From assembly GCF_000017245.1 (NCBI RefSeq), contig NC_009655.1, positions 1,612,001-1,676,000 on the forward strand: a DNA stretch of 64,000 bases, in the 5' to 3' direction. Source of the DNA: Actinobacillus succinogenes 130Z. Lineage in GTDB: Bacteria; Pseudomonadota; Gammaproteobacteria; Enterobacterales; Pasteurellaceae. The stretch's first letter is position 1, and every line of letters begins with the position of its first letter. Under the pieces are notes generated by a model. The model was not told the origin of the DNA and searched no databases. It saw only the letters and a program-made list of their open reading frames with translations. Below, one piece after another: positions 44,479 to 52,365 of the stretch. The translations under genes and the position numbers were made by a program.

Positions 44479-44907
44479 TTAGATATCTAAAACTTGTGGT
44501 TGTTGCGCAGTGTGTTCATGTTGTGCACCTGCGTATACTTTCAGTTTACGGAACATTGCACGGCCTAAAGGACCTTTCGGCAACATACCTTTAACTGCAA
44601 TCTCAATCACTGCTTCCGGACGGCGAGCAATCATTTCTTTAAAAGTCGCTTGTTTGATACCACCTACATAGCCTGTGTGCCAGTAGTAAACTTTATCGGT
44701 TTCTTTACGACCCGTCACTGCAACTTTATCCGCATTGATAACGATGATGTAATCACCGGTATCTACGTGCGGAGTGTACTCTGCTTTATGTTTACCACGA
44801 AGACGACGCGCTAATTCGGTTGCCAAACGACCTAACGTTTTACCTGTCGCATCTACTACATACCAGTCACGTTTAACTGTTTCCGGTTTTGCTACAAAAG
44901 TTTTCAT
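44479..44907 (-). CDS. rplM: 50S ribosomal protein L13
   Basis: 142-residue large-subunit assembly protein, the same length as in E. coli. MKTFVAKPETVKRDWYVVDA, LGRLATELARRLRGKHK and MLPKGPLGRAMF are characteristic. In E. coli L13 represses its own operon through the mRNA leader. Here the ribosome-binding site is weak and a structured leader of about 140 bases precedes it, compatible with such control. Confidence 0.98.
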   Translation of the reverse strand: MKTFVAKPETVKRDWYVVDATGKTLGRLATELARRLRGKHKAEYTPHVDTGDYIIVINADKVAVTGRKETDKVYYWHTGYVGGIKQATFKEMIARRPEAVIEIAVKGMLPKGPLGRAMFRKLKVYAGAQHEHTAQQPQVLDI

Positions 44908-45052
44908 TAATTTAATTACCAATATTAAATACTAATACCCAGTACTCTCACGAGTACAACCATTGATCTTAATCAACACCCCTTCGAGTGTGATCTCGAC
45001 AAAATAATGGGCGGTGGGAAAACCGCACCATTCACAGGGTCGCGTGATTATA
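44908..45052 (-). promoter_or_regulatory. rplM-rpsI promoter and structured leader (candidate L13 autoregulatory RNA)
   Basis: On the minus strand TATAAT (45052 to 45047) is followed by a GC-rich start region, fitting a ribosomal promoter. The leader can form serial hairpins: ACCGC/GCGGT arms at about 45010-45030, TCGAG/CTCGA near 44983-45000, TTGAT/ATCAA at 44963-44976, and GTACTC/GAGTAC at 44942-44957. The 44963-44976 stem also equals the FNR consensus as DNA. Confidence 0.55.
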
Positions 45053-45197
45053 CATAAAACTTCCCGCCAATGCTAGCCATAAAATGAACAAATTGGAAAA
45101 GTGCGGTCGGAATTTACTGAGTTTTTAACGGTTGCAATAACAAAAAACATCGACGGAGAAAAAATGAATCTCCCGATATTCTCAATCGGCATCCGAC

Positions 45198-45223
45198 AAA
45201 AAAAGCCGCCCATTGAGCGACTT
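45198..45223 (-). terminator. tRNA-Leu terminator
   Basis: On the minus strand AGTCGC and GCGGCT (one G-T pair) enclose a short loop and are followed by seven T residues, 17 bases after the tRNA 3' end. Confidence 0.75.
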
Positions 45224-45239
45224 ATTTACGTTTTGAATT

Positions 45240-45325
45240 TGGTGCTTCGAGCGAGACTCGAACTCGCACATCCTAAGGACACTGCCACCTGAAGACAGCG
45301 TGTCTACCAATTCCACCATCGAAGC
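45240..45325 (-). tRNA. tRNA-Leu (anticodon CAG)
   Basis: An 86-base class II tRNA with encoded CCA. The acceptor arms are GCTTCGA and TCGAAGC, the D arm contains GGAATTGGTAGACAC, and the anticodon loop TTCAGGT sits on a 5-bp stem. A variable arm (TGTCC..GGATGT region) and the T loop GTTCGAGTC are present. Leucine identity is supported by the long variable arm and the anticodon. Confidence 0.95.
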
Positions 45326-45329
45326 GTAC

Positions 45330-45365
45330 GCCGCGCATTTTATAAGGGATTGGAAAAGCTGGCAA
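45330..45365 (-). promoter_or_regulatory. Promoter of tRNA-Leu
   Basis: TTGCCA (45365 to 45360), 17 bases and TAAAAT (45342 to 45337), then a GC-rich discriminator (GCGCGGC), as expected for a stringently controlled stable-RNA promoter. Confidence 0.65.
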
Positions 45366-45517
45366 GTAGTTTTTCCATAAAATTCACGTTTTTTCAAAAT
45401 TACAAACAATGATCGAAATAACATCACACAGGGTTAATTTGATTCTTATGCTACCAATCACACCGATTATCTGCCGATAAAGATCAAAAAAACACTTCCT
45501 TTTCCTTTAAAAATCGT

Positions 45518-45735
45518 TATGATATGCCCACTTCAAAACGCGGTAAATTTCGACCGCACTTTGGAGACTATCTCATCCAACGTCCTTAATTCCTGTTGGG
45601 GAAAGATAAAAAAGCTGAAACGCTTTTTTTAATAAGTAGCGAGTCAAATGCCCCATGGCATCCTATCTTCCAGGATAGGAAAGCTCAGGCTTCCCGCAAG
45701 GCACCCGACTTATTTTTTTCACCTCACGTAGAAGG
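45518..45735 (+). promoter_or_regulatory. Structured leader of dat with two terminator-like hairpins
   Basis: After a -10 TATGAT (45518-45523) come an uptake-signal-like hairpin near 45538-45562, a stem TATCT-CCAAC/GTTGG-AGATA (45569-45608), and a terminator-like hairpin AAAAAAGC/GCTTTTTT (45608-45629). A closing stem AATAAGT/ACTTATT (45631-45637 with 45708-45714) then encloses three small hairpins (45648-45661, 45661-45680, 45681-45692) and ends in seven T. The dat ribosome site follows at 45731-45735. A 27-codon frame starts at 45648 and ends at 45731. The 45366-45517 stretch holds no other recognisable element. No known riboswitch class was recognised. Confidence 0.55.
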
Positions 45736-45747
45736 TTTATTTCGAAA

Positions 45748-47112
45748 ATGACAATTACCACGCCTATTCAAGCCGTTCTTGCTTCCAACCAACATTTTTT
45801 AGATCGCCAAGATGCAATGGAATCCAACGTTCGCAGTTATCCGCGCAAACTACCTTTTGCCTATGCCAAAGCGCACGGTTGCTGGGTAACGGATGTTGAA
45901 GGAAACGAATATCTCGACTTTTTAGCCGGCGCAGGCACATTGGCATTAGGGCATAATCACCCGGTATTAATGCAATCCATTAAAGACGTGTTAGACAGCG
46001 GTTTACCGCTGCATACGCTGGATTTAACCACACCGATAAAAGACGCTTTCACTGAAGAATTATTGTCGTTCTTCCCGAAAGATCAATATCTTTTACAATT
46101 TACCGGTCCGTCCGGCGCCGACGCCAACGAAGCGGCGATTAAGTTAGCCAAAACCTATACCGGTCGCGGCAATATCATCGCCTTTTCCGGCGGCTTCCAC
46201 GGCATGACCCACGGCGCATTATCCTTAACCGGTAATTTAGGTGCGAAAAACGCAGTACAAAATCTGATGCCGGGCGTGCAATTTATGCCCTATCCCCACG
46301 AATACCGTTGCCCGTTCGGTATCGGCGGCGAAGCGGGTGCCAAAGCGGTCGAACGCTATTTTGAAAATTTCATTGAAGACGTCGAAAGCGGCGTAGTTAA
46401 ACCGGCAGCCGTGATCTTAGAAGCTATTCAGGGTGAAGGCGGCGTAGTGCCGGCACCGATTTCGTTCTTACAAAAAGTCCGTGAAGTCACGAAAAAACAC
46501 GGTATTTTAATGATTGTAGACGAAGTGCAGGCCGGTTTCTGCCGCAGCGGCAAAATGTTCGCCTTCGAACACGCCGGTATCGAGCCGGATATCGTGGTAA
46601 TGTCCAAAGCTATCGGCGGTAGCTTACCGTTAGCGGTTTTGGCTATCCGTAAAGAATTCGATGCCTGGCAGCCCGCCGGTCACACCGGCACCTTCCGCGG
46701 CAACCAATTAGCCATGGCGACGGGTTATGCTTCCCTGAAAATCATGCGTAAAGAAAATCTGGCGCAAAATGCACAGGAACGCGGCGAATACTTAACTCGC
46801 GCCCTACGCGAATTAAGCAAAACTTACCCTTGCATCGGTAACGTGCGCGGACGCGGTTTAATGATGGGTATCGACATTGTGGACGAACGCCGACCGGCCG
46901 ACAGCACCGGCGCTTATCCGCAGGATGCCGAATTAGCCGTCGTGATTCAAAAAGCCTGTTTCGACAATAAATTATTGTTAGAACGCGGCGGACGCAGCGG
47001 CAACGTCGTGCGCATCCTTTGCGCGGTGAATATCTCGCAATCCGAATGCGAAGAATTCATTAAACGTTTCAAACAATCCGTCGCGGAGGCGTTAAAAGCG
47101 GTACGCGGTTAA
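45748..47112 (+). CDS. dat: L-2,4-diaminobutyrate:2-oxoglutarate aminotransferase
   Basis: 454-residue class III PLP aminotransferase that makes L-2,4-diaminobutyrate from aspartate semialdehyde and glutamate, the first step to 1,3-diaminopropane. Asp258 (IVDEVQAG) and the PLP Lys287 (VMSKAIGG) are in place, with GPSGADANEAAIKLA near residue 120. Length and pairing with ddc match H. influenzae. AGAAGG lies 13 bases before the ATG. A long structured leader precedes it, and a REP-like repeat cluster separates it from ddc. Confidence 0.94.
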   Translation: MTITTPIQAVLASNQHFLDRQDAMESNVRSYPRKLPFAYAKAHGCWVTDVEGNEYLDFLAGAGTLALGHNHPVLMQSIKDVLDSGLPLHTLDLTTPIKDAFTEELLSFFPKDQYLLQFTGPSGADANEAAIKLAKTYTGRGNIIAFSGGFHGMTHGALSLTGNLGAKNAVQNLMPGVQFMPYPHEYRCPFGIGGEAGAKAVERYFENFIEDVESGVVKPAAVILEAIQGEGGVVPAPISFLQKVREVTKKHGILMIVDEVQAGFCRSGKMFAFEHAGIEPDIVVMSKAIGGSLPLAVLAIRKEFDAWQPAGHTGTFRGNQLAMATGYASLKIMRKENLAQNAQERGEYLTRALRELSKTYPCIGNVRGRGLMMGIDIVDERRPADSTGAYPQDAELAVVIQKACFDNKLLLERGGRSGNVVRILCAVNISQSECEEFIKRFKQSVAEALKAVRG

Positions 47113-47160
47113 TAAAAAGTGCGGTCGAATTCTGCAAAGTTTTGGGGGAATTTAACCGCT

Positions 47161-47270
47161 TGTAGGATGGGCATACCTGCCCGCCAACAATCTAGATAAA
47201 TCTTGTAGGGTGGGCATGCTTGCCCACCAATAATCTATATAAAAATGGTGGGCTAGCAAGCCCACCCTAC
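47161..47270. repeat. Cluster of three REP-like palindromic repeats
   Basis: Two direct copies of about 36 bases (47161-47196 and 47204-47239) share the pattern TGTAGGRTGGGCATRCYTGCCCRCCAA followed by AATCTA. A third, inverted copy (GGTGGGCTAGCAAGCCCACC then CTAC) occupies 47247-47270. Each copy is palindromic, and copies two and three can pair into a 24-base stem. The last copy ends just before the ddc ribosome-binding site. Confidence 0.8.
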
Positions 47271-47280
47271 GGAATAAAAT

Positions 47281-48816
47281 ATGGCAGATATTTCAAAACA
47301 CAGACAGGCGCTTTTTTGTAACGATCCGCAATCTATCGCCGATTATGAATCGGCAATGAACGACGCGGTGAACGCGGTTTCTAACTGGCTGAAAAACGAA
47401 AAAATGTACACCGGCGGTTCTATTAAAGAATTACGCGAAACCATCGGTGGTTTTCACCCGAGTAAAAACGGTGCCGGCGTGCAAAAATCACTGGACCATT
47501 TGGTAGAAATCTTTCTGAATCCGAGTTTGAAAGTTCATCATCCTCACTCCCTTGCGCATTTGCACTGCCCGACGATGGTAACCAGCCAAATCGCGGAAGT
47601 GTTGATCAACGCCACCAATCAATCCATGGACTCCTGGGATCAAAGCCCGGCAGGCTCTATTATGGAAGAGCATTTAGTCGACTGGCTTCGCCAAAAAGTC
47701 GGTTACGGCAAAGGAACATCCGGCGTATTCACCTCGGGCGGTACGCAATCCAATCTGATGGGCGTGTTACTGGCACGTGACTGGGCAGTGGCGAATCATT
47801 GGAAAAACCAAGACGGCACGGAATGGTCGATTCAGCGTGACGGCCTGCCGGCGGACGCATTAAAAAAAGTCAAAGTCGTCTGTTCTGAAAACGCGCACTT
47901 TTCCGTACAAAAAAATATGGCGATGATGGGCATGGGGTTTCAGTCCGTGGTCACCGTTCCGACCAATTCCAATGCGCAAATGGATATTGTCGAGCTTGAA
48001 AAAACGCTTAATCAACTGAAAGCGGAAGGCAAAATCGTTGCTTGCATCGTCGCCACCGCAGGCACAACCGATGCCGGCGCAATTGACGATTTAAAAGCAA
48101 TCCGCAAACTGGCTGACGAATACCAAGCCTGGTTGCATGTAGATGCCGCTTGGGGCGGTGCGTTGCTGTTATCGAAAGAATACCGTCATTTGCTAGACGG
48201 CATCGAATTAACGGATTCCGTCACGCTGGATTTTCACAAGCACTTTTTCCAAACTATTTCCTGCGGTGCGTTTTTATTGAAAGATCCGGAAAATTACCGT
48301 TTTATCGACTATAAAGCGGATTACCTTAATTCCGAATACGACGAACAACACGGCGTGCCGAATCTGGTGTCTAAATCCCTGCAAACCACCCGCCGTTTCG
48401 ACGCCTTGAAATTGTGGTTTACGGTGGAAGCCCTAGGCGAAGATTTATATGCGTCCATGATCGACCACGGCGTAAAACTCACTAAGCAGGTGGAACAATA
48501 CATCAATGCCGCCGAAGGTTTGGAAATGCTGGTGCCGACTCAATTTGCCGCCGTACTGTTCCGCGTTAATCCGCAAGGTTATCCGGCGGAATTTGTGGAC
48601 GCATTGAATCAAAACGTAGCGGACGAACTGTTTGCCCGCGGTGAAGCCAATATCGGCGTCACCAAAGTGGGCGACAAACAATCGCTCAAAATGACGACAT
48701 TAAGCCCTATCGCAACGCTAGAAAACGTAAAAACATTGCTGGATTTAGTATTAACCGAAGCGAATCGCATTAAAGATACCATCGCCGACGGCACATACGT
48801 CCCGCCCATTGATTAA
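47281..48816 (+). CDS. ddc: L-2,4-diaminobutyrate decarboxylase
   Basis: 511-residue group II PLP decarboxylase that makes 1,3-diaminopropane, a major polyamine in some Pasteurellaceae and Acinetobacter. The PLP lysine is Lys320 in TLDFHKHFFQ, with Asp288 in HVDAAWGG and the cofactor loop TSGGTQSNLMG near residues 151-161. The ribosome-binding site (CGGAAT) directly abuts the inverted repeat upstream. It ends in a 16-bp uptake-signal terminator. Confidence 0.95.
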   Translation: MADISKHRQALFCNDPQSIADYESAMNDAVNAVSNWLKNEKMYTGGSIKELRETIGGFHPSKNGAGVQKSLDHLVEIFLNPSLKVHHPHSLAHLHCPTMVTSQIAEVLINATNQSMDSWDQSPAGSIMEEHLVDWLRQKVGYGKGTSGVFTSGGTQSNLMGVLLARDWAVANHWKNQDGTEWSIQRDGLPADALKKVKVVCSENAHFSVQKNMAMMGMGFQSVVTVPTNSNAQMDIVELEKTLNQLKAEGKIVACIVATAGTTDAGAIDDLKAIRKLADEYQAWLHVDAAWGGALLLSKEYRHLLDGIELTDSVTLDFHKHFFQTISCGAFLLKDPENYRFIDYKADYLNSEYDEQHGVPNLVSKSLQTTRRFDALKLWFTVEALGEDLYASMIDHGVKLTKQVEQYINAAEGLEMLVPTQFAAVLFRVNPQGYPAEFVDALNQNVADELFARGEANIGVTKVGDKQSLKMTTLSPIATLENVKTLLDLVLTEANRIKDTIADGTYVPPID

Positions 48817-48840
48817 AAACGCGCAATAAAAACTCGTCAA

Positions 48841-48889
48841 AAAACGACCGCACTTTTCCGGAAAACGCCCGTGAAAGTGCGGTCGTTTT
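48841..48889 (+). terminator. ddc terminator made of two uptake signals
   Basis: AAAACGACCGCACTTT (48841-48856) and AAAGTGCGGTCGTTTT (48874-48889) form a perfect 16-bp stem with a 17-base loop, followed by T-rich sequence. Confidence 0.9.
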
Positions 48890-48996
48890 ATTTTTCGTTT
48901 TGCAGAAATGTGATCTACCGCAAATAACGCACAAGTCAGACAAGACAAATGCCGATTTTCCCGCTATGATAAAACAAAAAGAAAAAGGAGTGATTT

Positions 48997-49404
48997 ATGC
49001 AAACCTGGACAACTGAAATGTGGCAAGCGGCGGGCATCGGACTTGGCGTAGGAATTGTCATCACCTATTTCATTTTGCGCCTTACCAAAGGTTCTGTGAA
49101 AAAACAGGCGCAAACCGAAAAAGAATTACAGCAAGCGCAATCCGCTCTGCATAAACAGGAAGAATTATTGGAGAAACACTTTGCGGAAAGTGCCGATTTA
49201 TTTAAAGTGCTGGCGCAGGATTATCAGAAAATTTACCGTCATTTGGCGAAATCTTCCGACGAATTAATGCCGAACGCCAAAAACAAAGGTTTATTCCTGC
49301 AAAGTTTTATGAACTCCGATAAATCCACCGCCTCTGTTGATAAAGATCATCAACCGCGGGACTACTCAGAAGGGTCTTCCGGTTTGTTTAAAACGGAGCG
49401 TTAG
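48997..49404 (+). CDS. zapG: Z-ring associated protein ZapG (YhcB, DUF1043)
   Basis: 135-residue inner-membrane protein with one N-terminal transmembrane helix (AAGIGLGVGIVITYFILRL) and a cytoplasmic coiled coil at about residues 35-90. YhcB/ZapG links cell division with envelope growth in E. coli. The tail is low-complexity and polar. AAAAGGAG precedes the ATG. The start and length fit the family. Confidence 0.9.
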   Translation: MQTWTTEMWQAAGIGLGVGIVITYFILRLTKGSVKKQAQTEKELQQAQSALHKQEELLEKHFAESADLFKVLAQDYQKIYRHLAKSSDELMPNAKNKGLFLQSFMNSDKSTASVDKDHQPRDYSEGSSGLFKTER

Positions 49405-49413
49405 CGATTCAGG

Positions 49414-49444
49414 AAAAGAGTTGGTATTTCACCGACTCTTTTTT
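49414..49444 (+). terminator. zapG terminator
   Basis: AAAAGAGTTGGT and ACCGACTCTTTT pair with one G-T pair over a 5-base loop, then a T run. Confidence 0.85.
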
Positions 49445-49554
49445 ATTACATGTCGAAAATTTGAAAAAAACACCCTAAAATCCGACCGCACTTTCCTCTT
49501 CAACGCAACACTAAATAATATTCAGATTCGCAATAATGCCGACAGGAGGCTTAG

Positions 49555-50034
49555 ATGAAAAAGAACATATCTTTATGTTTAACGGCAATCATTGCCGCCG
49601 GTTTTACATATTCCGCCTCGGCGGACAATACAAAGGAGGCAAAAGTGGATCGCAGTATTCAGGTATATAAAAAAGCGGATTTGGTGCAATGGAACCGTGA
49701 AAAAACCGCCGGCGGCGAAGGCGAACTGCTGGGCAATTTCGCTTTCACCCGCCACCAAACGGACGCTCAGGACGCATTCAAAGAAATAGGTTGGCTGACC
49801 TTGCCGAAGGGCGCATCTATCGGGTTACACAAACACAATGACAACGAAGATGTTTACATTATTATCTCCGGCAAAGGATTGTTTACCGACGGAAACGGTA
49901 AACAAACGCAAGTCGAAGCCGGCGATATCACTATTGCCCGTCCGGGACAATCTCACGCCTTAAAAAATATCGGTGACGAACCTTTGGTGTTCCTTAATCC
50001 GGTGGCAAAACTGGCTGACCCACCGGCAAAATAA
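49555..50034 (+). CDS. Secreted cupin-domain protein, function unknown
   Basis: 159-residue protein with a signal peptide (cleavage near ASA-DN, residues 22-24) and one cupin domain at about residues 75-150. The metal motif is HKHNDNEDVY, giving His-x-His and a downstream Glu, and the second motif is ARPGQSHALKN. It is thus probably a periplasmic metal-binding cupin. No catalytic role can be assigned. GACAGGAGG precedes the ATG. Neighbours (zapG, hyp genes) give no functional hint. Confidence 0.82.
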   Translation: MKKNISLCLTAIIAAGFTYSASADNTKEAKVDRSIQVYKKADLVQWNREKTAGGEGELLGNFAFTRHQTDAQDAFKEIGWLTLPKGASIGLHKHNDNEDVYIIISGKGLFTDGNGKQTQVEAGDITIARPGQSHALKNIGDEPLVFLNPVAKLADPPAK

Positions 50035-50082
50035 TCGCAAAAACGATAAAAAACCAACCGCACTTTTTGCATTTACTTGACA

Positions 50083-50134
50083 ATCTGCGTTCCGGCATTG
50101 GCATACTGACCAACGACAGAGCGCAGATTTTTTG
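50083..50134 (+). terminator. Terminator of the cupin gene
   Basis: AATCTGCG (50083-50090) pairs with CGCAGATT further right, enclosing an inner TTGG/CCAA stem, followed by a T run. A TTGACA just upstream has no matching -10. Confidence 0.65.
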
Positions 50135-50157
50135 TAATTGTGGAGCTAAGCTGAATG

Positions 50158-51171
50158 TTAACAAATTCTCGGTAGCGGTTCGTTAGCGGGTAAATCCAGT
50201 AAACGGGTTTGTCCGAAAATACCCGCCAAACGCACTTTTTTATCTTCCGTCACCGTGCCGATAACAGCGGCATTTTTGCCCAGTTCATGGCTGTGAAGTG
50301 CGGTCAGAATTTCCGCTGTTTTTTCAGGTTTGGCAACAATCACCAATTTGCCTTCATTGGCGAAATTCAACGCTTCCAGCCCGAGAATTTCACAAATGCC
50401 GCGTACTTCGCTGCGAACCGGTAACGCCGCTTCTTCAATCAGCATGCCCACCCCGCAAGCCTGCACATATTCATGCAAAACGGCATTCACGCCGCCGCGG
50501 GTGGCGTCGCGTACGGCTTTCACGCCGTCTATGGGACGAAGCAAGTCGATTAACGGCGTCAATACGGCGCAATCGCTTTGCAATTCCGACTGAATACCGA
50601 GATTTTCCCGCAAATTCAAAATCGTTGCGCCGTGATCGCCAATTGTGCCGCTGACGATAATTTGATCGCCTGGTTCAATGCGATGCGCACCCCAATCGAG
50701 CCGATCGGGAATCACGCCGATACCGCTGGTGTTAATAAAAATTTTATCCACCGCCCCTTTCTGCACCACTTTGGTGTCGCCCGTCACCACTTGAATGCCG
50801 GCTTTTCGGCAGGTTTCCGCCATGGCTTGAATCACGGTTTTTAATTCGCTTAAAGGCAACCCTTCTTCCAGAATAAATCCGCAGGATAAATATTTCGGCA
50901 CCGCTCCGCTCACCGCCACATCATTTGCCGTACCGCAAACCGCTAATTTACCGATATTGCCGCCGGGAAAAAAAATCGGATCGATCACGAAACTGTCGGT
51001 AGAAAAGGCTAATTTTTGACCGCACTTTGTCAGCTCGTTTAACGGAATGCGGGCTTGGTCTTCACCTTGAACAAGAATGGGATTGTTAAAAGCTTCGAAA
51101 AAATATTCCCGAATCAGCTTTTGCATTGCCGCACCGCCGTTGCCGTGCGCCATCGTGATAAAATCAGTCAT
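50158..51171 (-). CDS. hypE: Carbamoyl-phosphate-derived cyanide synthesis protein HypE
   Basis: 337-residue PurM-like ATPase. HypE dehydrates the carbamoyl group on its C-terminal Cys to a cyanide ligand for the NiFe-hydrogenase active site. The C-terminus ends PLPRIC with the essential terminal Cys. HGNGGAAMQKLI at the N-terminus and TRGGVNAVLHEY in the middle are typical. It is last in hypB-hypD-hypE, 79 bases after hypD with a hairpin between. An uptake signal lies at about 50297. Confidence 0.96.
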   Translation of the reverse strand: MTDFITMAHGNGGAAMQKLIREYFFEAFNNPILVQGEDQARIPLNELTKCGQKLAFSTDSFVIDPIFFPGGNIGKLAVCGTANDVAVSGAVPKYLSCGFILEEGLPLSELKTVIQAMAETCRKAGIQVVTGDTKVVQKGAVDKIFINTSGIGVIPDRLDWGAHRIEPGDQIIVSGTIGDHGATILNLRENLGIQSELQSDCAVLTPLIDLLRPIDGVKAVRDATRGGVNAVLHEYVQACGVGMLIEEAALPVRSEVRGICEILGLEALNFANEGKLVIVAKPEKTAEILTALHSHELGKNAAVIGTVTEDKKVRLAGIFGQTRLLDLPANEPLPRIC

Positions 51172-51206
51172 AAAGATCTCTTTGTGCTTGACTAGATTGG
51201 AATCAT

Positions 51207-51232
51207 TGAGGCATACGGAAAAGCATGCCTCA
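51207..51232 (-). other. Stem-loop between hypD and hypE genes
   Basis: TGAGGCAT and ATGCCTCA, an 8-bp perfect stem with a 10-base loop and no T run. It is probably an intercistronic processing or stability element. Confidence 0.5.
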
Positions 51233-51250
51233 TCATATCGGGGATTTCGC

Positions 51251-52363
51251 TTATTCCCGTCGGTATTGATAATATGCGGCGCAAGCGCCTTCGGATGACA
51301 CCATTAATGCGCCGTACGCGTTATCGGGGTTGCAACTCGTACCGAATAACGGGCAGTCGGCGGGTTTGCATTTGCCGGTCAGCACGTCGCCGCAACGGGA
51401 ATTCGGATCGTCCGCCACTTTTTGCGCTCGGCTGTTAAAATAGATTTCCGCATCAAATTGCTGATATGCCGGTGTCAGTTCCACGCCGGATTCTTCAATT
51501 TCGCCCAAGCCGCGCCATTCGCTGCGGGCTTTCAATCGGAAAACTTCCGCCATGGCGCGTTGTGCCAAGCCATTGCCGTTCTCATGCACGATTCGTTTAT
51601 ATTGATTTTCGATTTCGCAACGCCCGTCCGCAAATTGCTGCACCAGCATCACGATAGCCTGCAGAATATCCAGCGGTTCAAATCCGGTGATGACAAAAGG
51701 TTTATGGAATTGATCGCACAACGCTTGATAAGGCTGCGAGCCGATTACCATGCTGACATGCCCCGGTGCGATAAAACCGTCTATTTTGATTTGTTCCTGC
51801 AACAGCAGGCTGCGCAAAGTGGGAACAATGGTGATATTCTGGCAAACCACAAAGAAATTCGACACATTCTGTTTTTTTGCCTGTTGCAACGTTACCGCCG
51901 CACTCGGCATGGTGGTTTCAAAGCCCAAAGAGAAAAACACCACTTGTTTATCCGGATTATTGCGCGCCAGAGTTAAAGCGTCCAACGGCGAATAAACAAT
52001 GCGAACATCCGCTCCGCGCGCTTTGGCTTCCAGCAAGGAACCTTTACGGCCTTTCACCCGCATAGCGTCACCGAAGGTGCAGAAAATCACATGCGGTTTT
52101 TCCGCGATTTCGATACACACATCAATGCGCCCCATCGGCAATACGCACACCGGGCAACCGGGACCGTGAATAAATTCAATGGACGGCGGCAACAAACGAT
52201 CCAAGCCGAATTTGAAGATGGTATGGGTATGCCCTCCGCACACTTCCATTAAATACAAAGGGTTTTCCGCCGTAAAGTGCGGTAGTTTTTCCATCAGTTT
52301 TTGCAGCCGGCGCACCAGGCTTTTCGCCAGTTTCGGATCGCGGAATTCGTCAACAAATCGCAT
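51251..52363 (-). CDS. hypD: Hydrogenase iron-cyano cofactor assembly protein HypD
   Basis: 370-residue [4Fe-4S] scaffold for the Fe(CN)2CO unit, working with a HypC-type chaperone. Conserved motifs are MEVCGGHTHTIFKFG, HGPGCPVCVLP and CTFGDAMRV, with the C-terminal cluster cysteines in RCGDVLTGKCKPADCPLF. The start at 52363 (MRFVDEF) matches the family; the ten-codon extension runs into hypB. It begins immediately after the hypB stop, with no hypC gene between. Confidence 0.97.
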   Translation of the reverse strand: MRFVDEFRDPKLAKSLVRRLQKLMEKLPHFTAENPLYLMEVCGGHTHTIFKFGLDRLLPPSIEFIHGPGCPVCVLPMGRIDVCIEIAEKPHVIFCTFGDAMRVKGRKGSLLEAKARGADVRIVYSPLDALTLARNNPDKQVVFFSLGFETTMPSAAVTLQQAKKQNVSNFFVVCQNITIVPTLRSLLLQEQIKIDGFIAPGHVSMVIGSQPYQALCDQFHKPFVITGFEPLDILQAIVMLVQQFADGRCEIENQYKRIVHENGNGLAQRAMAEVFRLKARSEWRGLGEIEESGVELTPAYQQFDAEIYFNSRAQKVADDPNSRCGDVLTGKCKPADCPLFGTSCNPDNAYGALMVSSEGACAAYYQYRRE

Positions 52364-52365
52364 GA

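Noticed and set aside
45101..45292. 63-codon plus-strand frame between rplM and tRNA-Leu
   Set aside because: It runs antisense through the tRNA and its terminator and has no homology; not a gene.
50078..50110. Sigma-70 promoter from TTGACA after the cupin gene
   Set aside because: No -10 at suitable distance; the bases are better explained as part of the terminator stem.
51422..51976. 184-codon plus-strand frame inside hypD
   Set aside because: Antisense to conserved HypD motifs, no plausible start context, no family resemblance.
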